Positions 31,933 to 41,349 of a DNA stretch of 64,000 nucleotides are shown piece after piece (the first letter of the stretch is position 1; each line of letters starts with the position of its first letter). The stretch comes from Methyloterricola oryzae (GTDB lineage: Bacteria; Pseudomonadota; Gammaproteobacteria; Methylococcales; Methylococcaceae). The notes below the pieces were generated by a model, which was not told the DNA's origin, did not search any database, and was given only the letters and a program-made list of their open reading frames with translations. The translations under genes and the position numbers were made by a program. Location: the NCBI RefSeq assembly GCF_000934725.1, contig NZ_JYNS01000008.1:26823-90822 (forward strand), given 5' to 3'.

Positions 31933-32091
31933 GGACTATTTCCTTCATTATCCCTTTCTGGCCTGAGCAGCCGGGCCGGGGCCCTGTCATTTTCGGTTAA
32001 ACTCGCCAAAACCGAGGCCGGACAACGATCTCGCGCAGGCGAGTCACCGGCGCCAGGGATTCCTTGAACCACCCCATTGCGAGGTCAGTGC

Positions 32092-33546
32092 ATGGCAGAG
32101 CTACCGGAATACGTCGACGGCCTTCCCAACATCTGCGGTCATGAAGACACCATCGAACGAACCCAAAGGGAACGTCCCCAAGCGGCATTTTCGGACGGAG
32201 GCATCGTCCTGGGCCAGATCAAGAGCGCGGCCGCCATCGCCCTGCACATGCACCAGCCTTTGATCCCTGCCGGCGGCCACGATCTGCAGCACGCTGAGAT
32301 GATCAGCAACCTGCAGTACATGATGGAGCACCAGGATATCGGCGATAACCACAACGCCCATGCCTTCCACTGGTGCTACAAGCGTATTGGCGAGTTCGTC
32401 CCGCAACTTATTGGCGAAGGCAAGCAGCCACGGGTGATGCTGGAATACTCCGGCACCCTATTCCACGGCCTGCGCAAAATGGGCCTGCATGACGTACTCG
32501 ACACCCTAGGCAACGTCACCTGCAACCCTGCTTACCGGCACACCGTCGAGTGGCTGGGCTGCCCTTGGGGCCACGCGGTGGCTCCTTCGACGCCGATTCA
32601 GGATTTTCGCCTGCACGTGAAGGCCTGGCAGCATCATTTCGCCGCCCTCTTCGGCCTCGAGGCACTGGGACGCGTGCGGGGCTTTTCACCCTCGGAAATG
32701 GCACTGCCCAACCACCCGGACGTGGCCTACGCCTATATCAAGACCCTGAAGGACTGCGGCTTCACCTGGCTGCTGGTGCAGGAACACACCGTTGAACGGC
32801 CCGAAAACGGTCACGGCCCCGAGAAGAAACACCTGCCGCACCGCCTGGTCTGCCGCAATTCCGAAGGCGACAGCGTCAGCATCATCGCCATCGTCAAGAC
32901 CCAGGGCAGCGACACCAAGCTGGTGGCGCAGATGCAGCCCTACTATGAAGCGAAGAGCCTGGACCGCTGGGAACTGGCCGGGAAAAGCGTCCCGCCCTTG
33001 GTGACGCAGATTGCCGACGGCGAGAACGGAGGCGTGATGATGAACGAGTTCCCCGGCAAGTTCCATGACGTGGTGCGCGAATCCAGCGGCAGTCAGACGC
33101 CCTTGATGAACGTCAGTGAGTACCTGGAACAGCTGTTTGCCATGGGCATCACCGAGGCGGACCTGCCGGAGTTGCAACCCGCGCTGCAGAAGCAGATCTG
33201 GGACCGGATTCAACCCGGCGCCGGACCCGAACTGCTGGAAAAGACCATTGCCGAACTGCGCCAGCAGGATCACCGCTTCCACATGGAAGGCGGCAGTTGG
33301 ACCAACGACATCTCCTGGGTCAAAGGGTATGAGAACGTGCTGGGGCCCATGGAGGAGGCCAGTTCCCTGTTCTACGAAAAGATCATTAAGCCGCAAGTGC
33401 CCTCCAGCGACCCGCGCTACCGCAATGCCCTGTTCCACCTGATGACGGCGCAAACCAGTTGCTACCGTTACTGGGGCCAGGGGCTCTGGACGGACTATGG
33501 CCGCGAAATCTGCCGCCGGGCCTGCGATACACTCAAGTCCATGTAA
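32092..33546 (+). CDS. glycoside hydrolase family 57 protein
   Basis: A 484-residue cytoplasmic protein without signal peptide. The GH57 landmarks are the motif LHMHQPLIPAGG near residue 50, GFSPSEMALP near 200 (position of the catalytic nucleophile Glu) and ADGENGGVMMNEFP near 305. GH57 enzymes act on alpha-1,4 glucans as amylases, branching enzymes or 4-alpha-glucanotransferases; which of these applies cannot be read. The start at 32092 follows GAGG with 7-nt spacing; a TTG at 32077 adds only five residues. No glycogen genes are in the window. Confidence 0.85.
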   Translation: MAELPEYVDGLPNICGHEDTIERTQRERPQAAFSDGGIVLGQIKSAAAIALHMHQPLIPAGGHDLQHAEMISNLQYMMEHQDIGDNHNAHAFHWCYKRIGEFVPQLIGEGKQPRVMLEYSGTLFHGLRKMGLHDVLDTLGNVTCNPAYRHTVEWLGCPWGHAVAPSTPIQDFRLHVKAWQHHFAALFGLEALGRVRGFSPSEMALPNHPDVAYAYIKTLKDCGFTWLLVQEHTVERPENGHGPEKKHLPHRLVCRNSEGDSVSIIAIVKTQGSDTKLVAQMQPYYEAKSLDRWELAGKSVPPLVTQIADGENGGVMMNEFPGKFHDVVRESSGSQTPLMNVSEYLEQLFAMGITEADLPELQPALQKQIWDRIQPGAGPELLEKTIAELRQQDHRFHMEGGSWTNDISWVKGYENVLGPMEEASSLFYEKIIKPQVPSSDPRYRNALFHLMTAQTSCYRYWGQGLWTDYGREICRRACDTLKSM

Positions 33547-33559
33547 ACAAAGGCGGGGA

Positions 33560-33593
33560 TTGGGTGGGCTGGCGGGATCGGGATATAATCCCG
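33560..33593 (+). promoter_or_regulatory. sigma-70 promoter with a palindromic -10 region
   Basis: TTGGGT (33560-33565) and a perfect TATAAT (33584-33589) are 18 nt apart. The -10 box sits inside an exact inverted repeat, CGGGAT-ATA-ATCCCG (33579-33593), which could bind a repressor or slow promoter opening. It drives the small exported protein at 33658, about 65 nt downstream of the expected start. Confidence 0.55.
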
Positions 33594-33657
33594 GCCCAAC
33601 GGCGATATTTTCCCGTATCCCCAGACTTTCAATCCATCCGAAGGAAAAGCGTAACCC

Positions 33658-33972
33658 ATGACCCAATCCAACGTCTTGTCGATCTCCCTGGCCTCCCTCC
33701 TGTTGTCTGCGGCCGTCGCGCCCCAGGCCCAGGCTGAATACCCGCCGGAATTCGTTCCCAGCGTCGTTTACCGCGATGCCGACTTGATCGCAAAGCACAA
33801 CAAGCCCATCGAAACCGCCATTCCGTCGCCTACCGACAAGGCCGCCGCGCCCGCCGCCGCCGGCAAGGTGCTTGGCCAGCCCGACCAGCCAGTGACCGCC
33901 GACTATGTGGTCTATGGCGTTGCCGCCGCCCTGCTCGGTTTCGTGCTGTTCAGCGCCCGCCGCAAGGCTTAA
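33658..33972 (+). CDS. small exported protein with C-terminal membrane anchor and basic tail
   Basis: A 104-residue protein: signal peptide to about 26 (LLLSAAVAPQAQA), a proline- and alanine-rich exported body (EYPPEFVPSVVYRDADLI), then a C-terminal helix YVVYGVAAALLGFVLFSARR ending in RRKA. Signal peptide, short body, terminal helix and basic end resemble sorting-signal proteins, but no LPXTG or PEP motif is present. The strong promoter upstream suggests high expression. No family recognised. Confidence 0.7.
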   Translation: MTQSNVLSISLASLLLSAAVAPQAQAEYPPEFVPSVVYRDADLIAKHNKPIETAIPSPTDKAAAPAAAGKVLGQPDQPVTADYVVYGVAAALLGFVLFSARRKA

Positions 33973-34053
33973 GCTCCCCAACCCGCCGTCCCCTCGCGGG
34001 ACGGCACCTTCGGCGCCGCATGGCACCACAGCCTCCCCGCGTGCCCGAATTGC

Positions 34054-34533
34054 ATGCCTGAAGCCAACGCCAACACACGCATCGGTGTCATCTCAGACAC
34101 CCACGGCTTGCTACGTCCTGAAGCCCTGAGCCTGCTGCAGGGCTGTGAGCTGATCATCCATGCCGGTGACATCGGCAAGCCCGAGGTCTTGAAGGACTTG
34201 GAGATCATCGCTCCGGTCGTAGCCGTGCGCGGCAACAACGACAAGGGCGCGTGGGCCGAAGCGCTCCCGCACAGTGCCGTGGCCGAAGCGTGCGGCACCT
34301 ATCTTTACGTCCTTCACGATCTGCACGAACTGGATCTGGACCCCGCTGCCGCGGGATTCGCCGCCGTCATCACCGGCCACTCCCATCAGCCGGAGATCCG
34401 TCAGCGCGAGGGCGTGCTGTACCTCAACCCCGGCAGCGCGGGGCCGCGCCGCTTCAAACTGCCTGTCACTTTGGCCTTGATGGACATCGGAGCGGCCACG
34501 CTCGACGCCCGTATCGAAAACCTGCTCCCCTGA
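34054..34533 (+). CDS. YfcE/MJ0936-type metallophosphoesterase
   Basis: A 159-residue calcineurin-like phosphoesterase. Metal-binding motifs are visible in order: GVISDTHG (residues 11-18), HAGDIGKPEV near 40, RGNNDKGAW near 62 and the ITGHSHQPE block near 107. This short class cleaves small phosphodiesters; physiological substrates are mostly unknown. It is close to, but not coupled with, its neighbours. Confidence 0.88.
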   Translation: MPEANANTRIGVISDTHGLLRPEALSLLQGCELIIHAGDIGKPEVLKDLEIIAPVVAVRGNNDKGAWAEALPHSAVAEACGTYLYVLHDLHELDLDPAAAGFAAVITGHSHQPEIRQREGVLYLNPGSAGPRRFKLPVTLALMDIGAATLDARIENLLP

Positions 34534-34640
34534 GCTGGCGGATTTCCGCAGCGGCGCGGCGTATGGATTTCGCACCGCTCCAGGCGCATGATGGAGCCAT
34601 CGAGATCTGCGGCGACCTGTGCCGCTGTCGGAGGTCAGCC

Positions 34641-34820
34641 ATGAAAACCCTCATCAAGAATCCGAAGGCCCGCCGTACCGCGTCCCTGAGTCTGGCCGGG
34701 ATAGGCGGATTGCTGTTGTTCCTGGCGCCGGAAGGGGTGCTGTTCGGCTGGGTGCTGTTGCTGTTGGGCCTCAGCATGGAGTTCATCGGCATCGCCCTGG
34801 GGCACGACGGTCAGTCCTGA
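34641..34820 (+). CDS. small membrane protein, 59 residues
   Basis: ATG at 34641 is preceded by a strong GGAGGT with good spacing. The product has a basic N-terminus (MKTLIKNPKARRTASLSL) and two hydrophobic stretches (GIGGLLLFLAPEGVLF and WVLLLLGLSMEFIGIALG), so it is probably a two-helix hairpin in the inner membrane. No family recognised. It lies 107 bp after the phosphoesterase and converges on the M28 peptidase. Confidence 0.6.
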   Translation: MKTLIKNPKARRTASLSLAGIGGLLLFLAPEGVLFGWVLLLLGLSMEFIGIALGHDGQS

Positions 34821-34853
34821 ACGGCATGCTGCTGAATCCAGGACCGGCCGGAT

Positions 34854-35717
34854 TCAGACGCGCAGTCCCTCGAACGTGCGCTGCAGCCCCGCTACTACCC
34901 TGGCCATGGAGGCGTAGTCGATCTTGTCGGGCGTGTCGGCCGCGGTGTGGTAATACGGATAGCGAAAAAAGGCGGTGTCCGTGACCATGAGCGCCTTGTA
35001 GCCCTCGCGCCAAAATGATAGCTGGTCGCTCCAGCCCACCCCGGGCACGAGGCTGGGCGCAGCCAGGCTCTGCAGCGGAAAATCGGAATGCGTCTGGAAG
35101 GCCTGTACCGTCTTGCGCAGCAGACCCGAGGACTTCAAATTGGACACAAAGGCGATGAAGTTGCCGGTGTCCGGATAGAAATAGCCCAGCAGGGGCGGAT
35201 AATCCTGGGTTCCGGGCTCCTGGTGGTAACAACCGAGCATTTCCAGCGAGACCATCAATCGAATAGCGTCGCTTCGCGCCCTGGCCGCCTTGGCGTAAAC
35301 CAGGCTGCCCATCTTTCCCCAGTAAAAGAAGGGCGGCTCCTCGTTGACGAAGGCCACGCAACGGACGGTCATGGCCGGCGTTGCCTGCGACAGCGCGCGG
35401 CTGATCTCCAGCAGTCCCGCCACGCCGGAACCGTTATCGTTGGCCCCCGGGCTACCCTTGACCGAATCGTAGTGAGCTCCCACCAGGATGAGGCCAGGTC
35501 CAGCCCCCGGGCACGTCACTGCCAGATTCTCGCAAACCAAGCCATTCGCCTCATAGGCCTGGGACACCACCTCGAAACCCTGATCCTCCCAGACGCCGCG
35601 GACATAGCCGGCTGCCGCCTGCAACGCGTCATAATGGAATACATTGCGCTCGCCTATTTCCCCCGCCAGCCGGAAGACATGACGGCGCAGACTATCCTGC
35701 AATGCCTCATAGACCAT
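34854..35717 (-). CDS. M28-family zinc aminopeptidase-like protein
   Basis: The 287-residue protein has the zinc ligand series of M28 peptidases: GAHYDSV (H82), GANDNGSG (D94), FVNEEPPF (Glu pair 126-127) and the late YYHTAADTPDKIDY. It has no signal peptide, so it probably works in the cytoplasm, unlike many M28 enzymes. Specificity is unknown. It converges on the small membrane protein gene and is divergent from metG with about 117 bp between. Confidence 0.87.
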   Translation of the reverse strand: MVYEALQDSLRRHVFRLAGEIGERNVFHYDALQAAAGYVRGVWEDQGFEVVSQAYEANGLVCENLAVTCPGAGPGLILVGAHYDSVKGSPGANDNGSGVAGLLEISRALSQATPAMTVRCVAFVNEEPPFFYWGKMGSLVYAKAARARSDAIRLMVSLEMLGCYHQEPGTQDYPPLLGYFYPDTGNFIAFVSNLKSSGLLRKTVQAFQTHSDFPLQSLAAPSLVPGVGWSDQLSFWREGYKALMVTDTAFFRYPYYHTAADTPDKIDYASMARVVAGLQRTFEGLRV

Positions 35718-35834
35718 GGTTCCACCTCCCGGCCCGCGGTGGCGCAGACCTCAGGCCGCCGCGCGCTGTGAATGCCGATGCGTAGTGTGGGATAATTCGC
35801 GCCCATTTGAAACCGCAATGCCCGTACAGCCTGC

Positions 35835-37925
35835 ATGAGCACACCACGCAAGATTCTCGTCACCAGCGCCCTGCCCTACGCCAACGGCCCGATTCACCTG
35901 GGCCATCTGGTGGAATACATCCAGACCGACATCTGGGTGCGCTTCCAGAAGATGCGAGGCCATGAGTGCCATTACGTCTGCGCCGACGACACCCACGGCA
36001 CCCCCATCATGCTGCGTGCGGAAAAGGAAGGCATTAGCCCGGAGGAACTCATCTCCCGCGTGCACGGCGAGCACTACCGCGATTTCTCCGGCTTCCACAT
36101 CCAGTTCGACAACTACCATTCCACCCATTCCCCGGAAACCCGAGAACTGGCGGAAACCATCTACAAGCGCCTCAAGGAGCGCGGTCTGATCGAATCGCGG
36201 GCCATCGAGCAATACTACGATCCGGTGAAGGAAATGTTCCTGCCGGACCGTTTCATCAAGGGCGAATGTCCCAAGTGCCACGCCAAGGACCAGTACGGCG
36301 ACTCCTGCGAAGTCTGCGGCGCAACTTATGCCCCTACGGATCTTATAAATCCCTATTCGGCCGTTTCCGGCGCCGAGCCGGTTCGCAAGGAGTCGGTGCA
36401 TTACTTCTTCAAGCTGGGGGAATGCGCCAATTTCCTGAAGGACTGGACCCGGTCAGGCCGCCTGCAGGCGGAGGCGGCCAACAAGATGGACGAATGGTTG
36501 CAGGGCGGGCTTTCCGATTGGGACATCTCCCGCGATGCGCCCTACTTTGGTTTCGAGATCCCCGACGCCCCCGGCAAGTATTTCTATGTGTGGTTGGATG
36601 CGCCCATCGGTTACATGGGTAGTTTCAAGAACCTTTGCGCGAAGGCCGGCATCGACTTCGAGGAATTCTTCAAGCCGGACTCGGAGACGGAACTGTGCCA
36701 TTTCATCGGCAAGGACATCCTCTATTTCCATGCCCTGTTCTGGCCGGCCATGCTGGAGCACTCGCAGTTCCGCACCCCCACCAAGGTGTTTGCCCATGGC
36801 TTTCTCACCGTGAACGGCGAGAAGATGTCCAAGTCCCGCGGCACCTTCATTACCGCCCAGAGCTATCTGGAGCAGGGCCTGAACCCCGAAGCCCTGCGCT
36901 ACTACTACGCCTGCAAGCTCAACGGCTCCATGGAAGACATCGACCTCAGCCTGGAAGACTTCGTCGCCCGGGTGAACAGCGATCTGGTGGGGAAATACAT
37001 CAATATTGCGAGCCGGACGGCAGGTTTTGTAAGCAAGCATTTCAGCGGGGAAGTAATCTCCGGTGCTTGGAACACCGATATCGACCACTGGGATTCCGCT
37101 GAAGGCAAAGGCATCCTCGACGGCGCAAAAGGCTCCGCGTTTGGGACAATTGCCGAGGCTTACGAGGCCCGGGATTTTTCGCGAGCACTAAGAGAAATCA
37201 TGCGAATCGCCGATAGCGTCAATGAATACATTAACAAATACGCACCATGGGCAATCGCAAAGGACGAGAATCGCCGCGACGAACTTCATGTCGTCTGCAC
37301 TCGTGCTGTTCAGGGATTCCACCTTCTATCTATAACGCTATCGCCGGTTCTTCCCCAATTGACCGCGAGAGTCGCGAAAGAATTTTTCGGTATGGATCGA
37401 GAGTTTCTATGGAATGACGTGGAGCAGCCTCCAGCCTCGATCCGGCCCTACCAGCACCTCATGACCCGCGTCGATCCCAAGCAGATAGAAGCCCTGGTAG
37501 AAGCCAACAAGCAGTCCCTGCAGGCTCAGCCCCAGCCAGCGCCCCACTCCCAGGCTCGGCACGCGGAGCATCAGCAGCACGAGATTCAACCCATCGCCGA
37601 GACCATTTCCATCGACGATTTTGCGAAAATCGACCTCAGGGTCGCCCGGATCGCAAAGGCCGAGCATGTGGAGGGCGCGGACAAGCTGCTGAAACTGACC
37701 CTGGACCTGGGCAGCGAGACACGTACCGTGTTCGCCGGCATCAAATCCGCCTATGACCCGGGGCAGTTGGAAGGGCGGCTAACGGTGATGGTCGCCAACC
37801 TGGCGCCGCGCAAGATGAAGTTCGGGATGTCCGAGGGCATGGTGCTGGCTGCGGGCCCCGGCGGCAAAGACATCTTCGTGCTGCAGCCGGACGCTGGGGC
37901 GCAACCCGGGATGCGCGTGAAATAA
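35835..37925 (+). CDS. metG: methionyl-tRNA synthetase
   Basis: The 696-residue enzyme is a full MetG. HIGH motif [12 protein letters not shown] is at residues 14-25, the zinc knuckle [18 protein letters not shown] near 140, KMSKS ([11 protein letters not shown]) near 332, and a C-terminal dimerising tRNA-binding (Trbp111-like) domain at about 590-696 after a proline/glutamine linker. Residues about 390-535, the anticodon-binding helices, are encoded by DNA of different codon use (AGA, CGA, CTA, ATA, GCA) from either flank; the frame stays open, so it is a functional mosaic rather than a break. It is transcribed divergently from the peptidase. Confidence 0.96.
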   Translation: MSTPRKILVTSALPYANGPIHLGHLVEYIQTDIWVRFQKMRGHECHYVCADDTHGTPIMLRAEKEGISPEELISRVHGEHYRDFSGFHIQFDNYHSTHSPETRELAETIYKRLKERGLIESRAIEQYYDPVKEMFLPDRFIKGECPKCHAKDQYGDSCEVCGATYAPTDLINPYSAVSGAEPVRKESVHYFFKLGECANFLKDWTRSGRLQAEAANKMDEWLQGGLSDWDISRDAPYFGFEIPDAPGKYFYVWLDAPIGYMGSFKNLCAKAGIDFEEFFKPDSETELCHFIGKDILYFHALFWPAMLEHSQFRTPTKVFAHGFLTVNGEKMSKSRGTFITAQSYLEQGLNPEALRYYYACKLNGSMEDIDLSLEDFVARVNSDLVGKYINIASRTAGFVSKHFSGEVISGAWNTDIDHWDSAEGKGILDGAKGSAFGTIAEAYEARDFSRALREIMRIADSVNEYINKYAPWAIAKDENRRDELHVVCTRAVQGFHLLSITLSPVLPQLTARVAKEFFGMDREFLWNDVEQPPASIRPYQHLMTRVDPKQIEALVEANKQSLQAQPQPAPHSQARHAEHQQHEIQPIAETISIDDFAKIDLRVARIAKAEHVEGADKLLKLTLDLGSETRTVFAGIKSAYDPGQLEGRLTVMVANLAPRKMKFGMSEGMVLAAGPGGKDIFVLQPDAGAQPGMRVK

Positions 37926-37957
37926 GGGAAAGCGGGCGGGCATGGTCCCGCCCGGCA

Positions 37958-38434
37958 TCAGATCAGGACCATGAGCATGCCGACCCCGGCCATGATCATC
38001 AGCCCCTTCCAGGGCCACCACACGCCGCGCCAGGAGAGCTTCACCAGCAGCCATTTATGGGTCACCCAGCGCTTGATGGCGGGAAAGCCCTTGCGCTTGT
38101 TCCAGCGCCAGAGCGCGCGCAGGATCAGGAATGCGAAGAGCAGCTTGACCGGACTCATGGTCCAGGCGGTGTACATCTCCGCCTCCCAAGGCTCCAGATG
38201 GAACCAGTCCTCGACGGCGTCTTCCAGGAACTCCTCGCTGCCCTCGACCGCCAGGAATATGCCCTCGCCGATGGCTTCCGCCAGTTCCCAGCCGAATTCC
38301 AGCAGCACCTCGCCCAACACGATCAGGGCGATGATGCTGCCTAGAAACCAAAGCAGGGGTTTCCAGCCGGGGTTCGGCAGATCCTCCGGGAGAATCTGCC
38401 CCACGTCTTCAGCGTTCTTCTGTTGTTCTGTCAT
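37958..38434 (-). CDS. hypothetical membrane protein
   Basis: A 158-residue protein with a hydrophobic helix at about 30-50 (WFLGSIIALIVLGEVLLEFG), an acidic stretch (EGSEEFLEDAVEDWFHLEP), a second helix at about 93-110 and a C-terminal hydrophobic tail. The middle is rich in Trp. No family recognised and no gene partner; it converges on metG and is divergent from rnfA. Confidence 0.6.
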   Translation of the reverse strand: MTEQQKNAEDVGQILPEDLPNPGWKPLLWFLGSIIALIVLGEVLLEFGWELAEAIGEGIFLAVEGSEEFLEDAVEDWFHLEPWEAEMYTAWTMSPVKLLFAFLILRALWRWNKRKGFPAIKRWVTHKWLLVKLSWRGVWWPWKGLMIMAGVGMLMVLI

Positions 38435-38616
38435 ACGTTCTTATCGCGTTCCCGCAAAACACCCGATCACTACCCATTACGGCGGCCCGTTTACGCCGTT
38501 TTGTCCCTGAATCCGATAAGGATATTGCGGGACGCGCAGAATATAGCAGCGGCTTTGACCACTGACCAGCAGGCCGCGTCCATTGCGCCGGCAAAGGCAG
38601 CCTCGCCGTTACGGAA

Positions 38617-38662
38617 AATTGATAGTGAATTCAATTGACAAGCCATCTGCTGTCCTTACAAT
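38617..38662 (+). promoter_or_regulatory. rnf promoter with an abutting inverted repeat
   Basis: TTGACA (38635-38640) and TACAAT (38657-38662) are 16 nt apart, an excellent sigma-70 promoter about 25 nt upstream of the rnfA ATG. An AATTGA/TCAATT inverted repeat with 8 nt between (38617-38636) overlaps the -35 box, a candidate operator. The leader would be only about 18 nt and rnfA shows no clear Shine-Dalgarno. Confidence 0.6.
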
Positions 38663-38686
38663 GGGCTGCCTGATCCCCGCCGCCCG

Positions 38687-39268
38687 ATGAAAGACTACCT
38701 GCTCATACTGGTCAGCACCACGCTGGTCAATAACTTCGTATTGGTGAAGTTTCTGGGACTGTGCCCGTTCATGGGCGTGTCCCGCAAACTGGAAACCGCC
38801 ATGGGCATGGGCCTGGCGACCACCTTCGTGCTGACCCTGTCTTCGGTCACCAGCTACCTGGCCAACCATTATCTCCTGGTGCCTCTGGGGCTGGAGTACC
38901 TGCGGACCATCACCTTCATCGTGGTGATCGCGGTGGTGGTGCAGTTCACGGAGATGGTGGTGCGCAAGACCAGCCCCCTGCTCTACCAGGTGCTGGGAAT
39001 TTTCCTGCCCCTGATCACCACCAATTGCGCCGTGCTGGGCGTCGCCCTGCTGAATGTGCAGTCGCAGCATGGATTTATCGAGTCCTTCCTCTACGGCTTC
39101 GGCGCCGCCACGGGCTTCACCCTGGTGCTGGTGCTGTTTGCCTCGGTGCGCGAGCGGGTGGACGTATCGGACGTGCCGGCGCCCTTCCGCGGCAACGCCA
39201 TCGCGCTCATCACCGCGGGATTGATATCCATGGCGTTCATGGGCTTTTCCGGCCTGGTCAAAGGTTAG
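38687..39268 (+). CDS. rnfA: Rnf complex membrane subunit RnfA
   Basis: First of the Rnf (Rsx) genes. Rnf couples electron flow between ferredoxin and NAD to ion pumping across the inner membrane; RnfA and RnfE are the paired six-helix subunits that carry a [2Fe-2S] cluster at the centre. The 193-residue protein reads [19 protein letters not shown] near 14 and [20 protein letters not shown] near 100, whose cysteines hold the cluster. Followed 10 bp later by rnfB. Confidence 0.96.
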   Translation: MKDYLLILVSTTLVNNFVLVKFLGLCPFMGVSRKLETAMGMGLATTFVLTLSSVTSYLANHYLLVPLGLEYLRTITFIVVIAVVVQFTEMVVRKTSPLLYQVLGIFLPLITTNCAVLGVALLNVQSQHGFIESFLYGFGAATGFTLVLVLFASVRERVDVSDVPAPFRGNAIALITAGLISMAFMGFSGLVKG

Positions 39269-39278
39269 GACTGTCATC

Positions 39279-39818
39279 ATGCTGGCGTTTCTGGCGGTGT
39301 GTGCAGTCTTTTCCGTCTTCGGCCTGGTGCTGGGTTATTCCGCCATCCGCTTCAAGGTGGAAGGCGATCCGCTGGTGGACAAGATCGACGCCATCCTGCC
39401 TCAAACCCAATGCGGCCAGTGCAGTTTCCCCGGTTGCCGGCCTTACGCCGAGGCCATCGCGCGGGGTGAGGCGGACATCAACCAGTGCCCGCCCGGCGGC
39501 GAGGAAGGCGTCAAGGCCCTGGCGGAATTGCTCGGCGTGGAGCCCAAGCCGCTGAGCGCCGAACATGGCGTGGAGAAGGCGCCCGCCGTCGCGGTCATCG
39601 ATGAGAACACCTGTATCGGTTGCACCCTCTGCATCCAGGCCTGTCCGGTGGACGCCATCCTGGGCGCCGCCAAGCAGATGCACACAGTCATCGCATCCGA
39701 ATGCACCGGCTGCGAACTGTGCGTGAAGCCCTGTCCCGTTGACTGCATCGCCATGGTGCCCATCGAGGAAAACCTCGCCACCTGGGCCTGGCCCAAGCCC
39801 GGGAAACGGCCACACTGA
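39279..39818 (+). CDS. rnfB: Rnf complex ferredoxin subunit RnfB
   Basis: RnfB is the entry point for electrons. The 179-residue protein has one N-terminal membrane helix (1-24), a four-cysteine cluster in [19 protein letters not shown] with NQCPPGG (about 43-72), and two [4Fe-4S] ferredoxin motifs, [16 protein letters not shown] (near 112) and [16 protein letters not shown] (near 142). The stop overlaps the rnfC ATG (TGATG), coupling the two. Confidence 0.95.
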   Translation: MLAFLAVCAVFSVFGLVLGYSAIRFKVEGDPLVDKIDAILPQTQCGQCSFPGCRPYAEAIARGEADINQCPPGGEEGVKALAELLGVEPKPLSAEHGVEKAPAVAVIDENTCIGCTLCIQACPVDAILGAAKQMHTVIASECTGCELCVKPCPVDCIAMVPIEENLATWAWPKPGKRPH

Positions 39819-41284
39819 TGTTCAAGCTCTGGCAATTCGGCGGCGGTGTACACCTGGATACCCACAAGACGGAATCCACCGGCAGGCCCTTGCGCGATGC
39901 CGGCCTACCCGAACACCTGATTCTGCCTTTGCAGCAGCGCGGAACGAGCACGGCCAAGCCGGTCGTGGCGCCGGGCGAGCGGGTGCTGAGGGGCCAGTTG
40001 CTGGCCCGGGACGAAAACCCGCTCAATCCACCCATTCACGCCTCGACGTCGGGCATTGTGAAGGCTATCGAAGACCTGCCCCTGCCCCATCCCTCGGGCT
40101 TGCCCGGTCCCTGCCTGGTGATCGAGGTGGACGGCGAGGACGAGGGCCTTGCGCAGGAGCCGATGGAAGACGTCCGTGACCTGCCCGTCGAGGAACTGCG
40201 CCGGCGTATCCATGAAGCCGGCATCGTCGGTTTGGGCGGCGCGGCCTTCCCGGCGGCAGTCAAGGTCGATCCCGGCGCGCGCCGGCGGATCGACACCCTG
40301 GTGCTCAACGGCGCCGAGTGCGAGCCTTACATCACCTGCGACGACAGCCTGATGCGCCATTACCCTGACGATGTGCTGGGCGGCGCGGAGATCCTGCTGC
40401 ATATCCTGGGGGCGGAACGCTGTCTGCTGGGCATCGAGGACGACATGCCGGAAGCCATCGCCGCGCTCGAAGCGGCCAAGGCAAGCGGCGGCTACGAGCG
40501 CATCGAGATCGTGCCGGTGCCGGCGGTGTATCCCACCGGTGGCGAGAAGCAACTCATCAAGGTGCTTACGGGGCGCGAAGTTCCAGCTGGCGGGATTCCT
40601 GCCGATGCCGGCATCGTCTGCCAGAACGTGGGCACCGCCGCGGCGATCCACCGTGCCCTGGTTCACGGAGAGTCCCTCACCTCCCGCATCGTCACCGTCA
40701 CCGGACCCGGCGTTCGGAAACCGCAGAATCTGATGGTGCGTATCGGCACGCCCATCGCGCACCTCATCGCCCAGTGCGGCGGCTACACCGAACATGCCCA
40801 GCGGCTGATCCTCGGAGGCCCGATGATGGGGCTCGCGCTGCCCAGCGACGAACTGCCCATCATCAAGGCCGCCAACTGCGTGTTGGTGGCCGGATCCGAA
40901 CTGGTAACGGGCGAGAAGCAGGCCTTGCCCTGCATCCGCTGCGGCGAGTGCGCGACGACCTGCCCGGTGAATCTCTTGCCCCAGCAACTGTACTGGTACA
41001 GTCGCGCCGACAATCTGGACCGCGCCGTCGAACACCATTTGGCCGACTGCATCGAATGCGGCTGCTGCGATTTCGTCTGTCCCAGCCATATTCCGCTGGT
41101 GCAGTATTTCCGCGCGGCCAAGGCACAGGTGACGGCTCGCCAGCGTGAGCGCGACAAGGCCGCCCACGCCAAGACACGCTTCGAATTCCGCGAACAGCGC
41201 AAGGAGCGGGAGAAATTGGAAAAGGCCGAAAGCGCCCGGCGCAAGAAGGAACTATTGGAACGGGTCCAGAACGATGCATCCTGA
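39818..41284 (+). CDS. rnfC: Rnf complex NADH/flavin subunit RnfC
   Basis: RnfC binds NADH and FMN and carries two [4Fe-4S] clusters. The 488-residue protein has the SLBB-like core with GLGGAAFPAAVK near 135 and PTGGEKQLIKVL near 240, and cluster motifs CIRCGECATTCP (near 371) and CIECGCCDFVCP (near 411). The C-terminal basic/acidic tail (after 435) is shorter than in E. coli RsxC, which has long repeats. It is followed by a 65-bp gap before rnfD, the largest in the core. Confidence 0.95.
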   Translation: MFKLWQFGGGVHLDTHKTESTGRPLRDAGLPEHLILPLQQRGTSTAKPVVAPGERVLRGQLLARDENPLNPPIHASTSGIVKAIEDLPLPHPSGLPGPCLVIEVDGEDEGLAQEPMEDVRDLPVEELRRRIHEAGIVGLGGAAFPAAVKVDPGARRRIDTLVLNGAECEPYITCDDSLMRHYPDDVLGGAEILLHILGAERCLLGIEDDMPEAIAALEAAKASGGYERIEIVPVPAVYPTGGEKQLIKVLTGREVPAGGIPADAGIVCQNVGTAAAIHRALVHGESLTSRIVTVTGPGVRKPQNLMVRIGTPIAHLIAQCGGYTEHAQRLILGGPMMGLALPSDELPIIKAANCVLVAGSELVTGEKQALPCIRCGECATTCPVNLLPQQLYWYSRADNLDRAVEHHLADCIECGCCDFVCPSHIPLVQYFRAAKAQVTARQRERDKAAHAKTRFEFREQRKEREKLEKAESARRKKELLERVQNDAS

Positions 41285-41349
41285 TTCCTCGCCCAGCGCG
41301 ACGCCTGACGAGGCTGACGAGTTCGTTGCAAGTCCGGTCGTGAATCCTC

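Noticed and set aside
32686..34029. 447-codon open frame on the minus strand across the GH57 gene
   Set aside because: GC-rich shadow of the plus-strand gene: no family motif, no ribosome site, and it runs through the next gene's promoter.
38617..38636. FNR-type site at the rnf promoter
   Set aside because: Half-sites TTGAT/TTCAA are spaced by 6 rather than 4 nt and do not match the consensus; kept only as a general inverted repeat.
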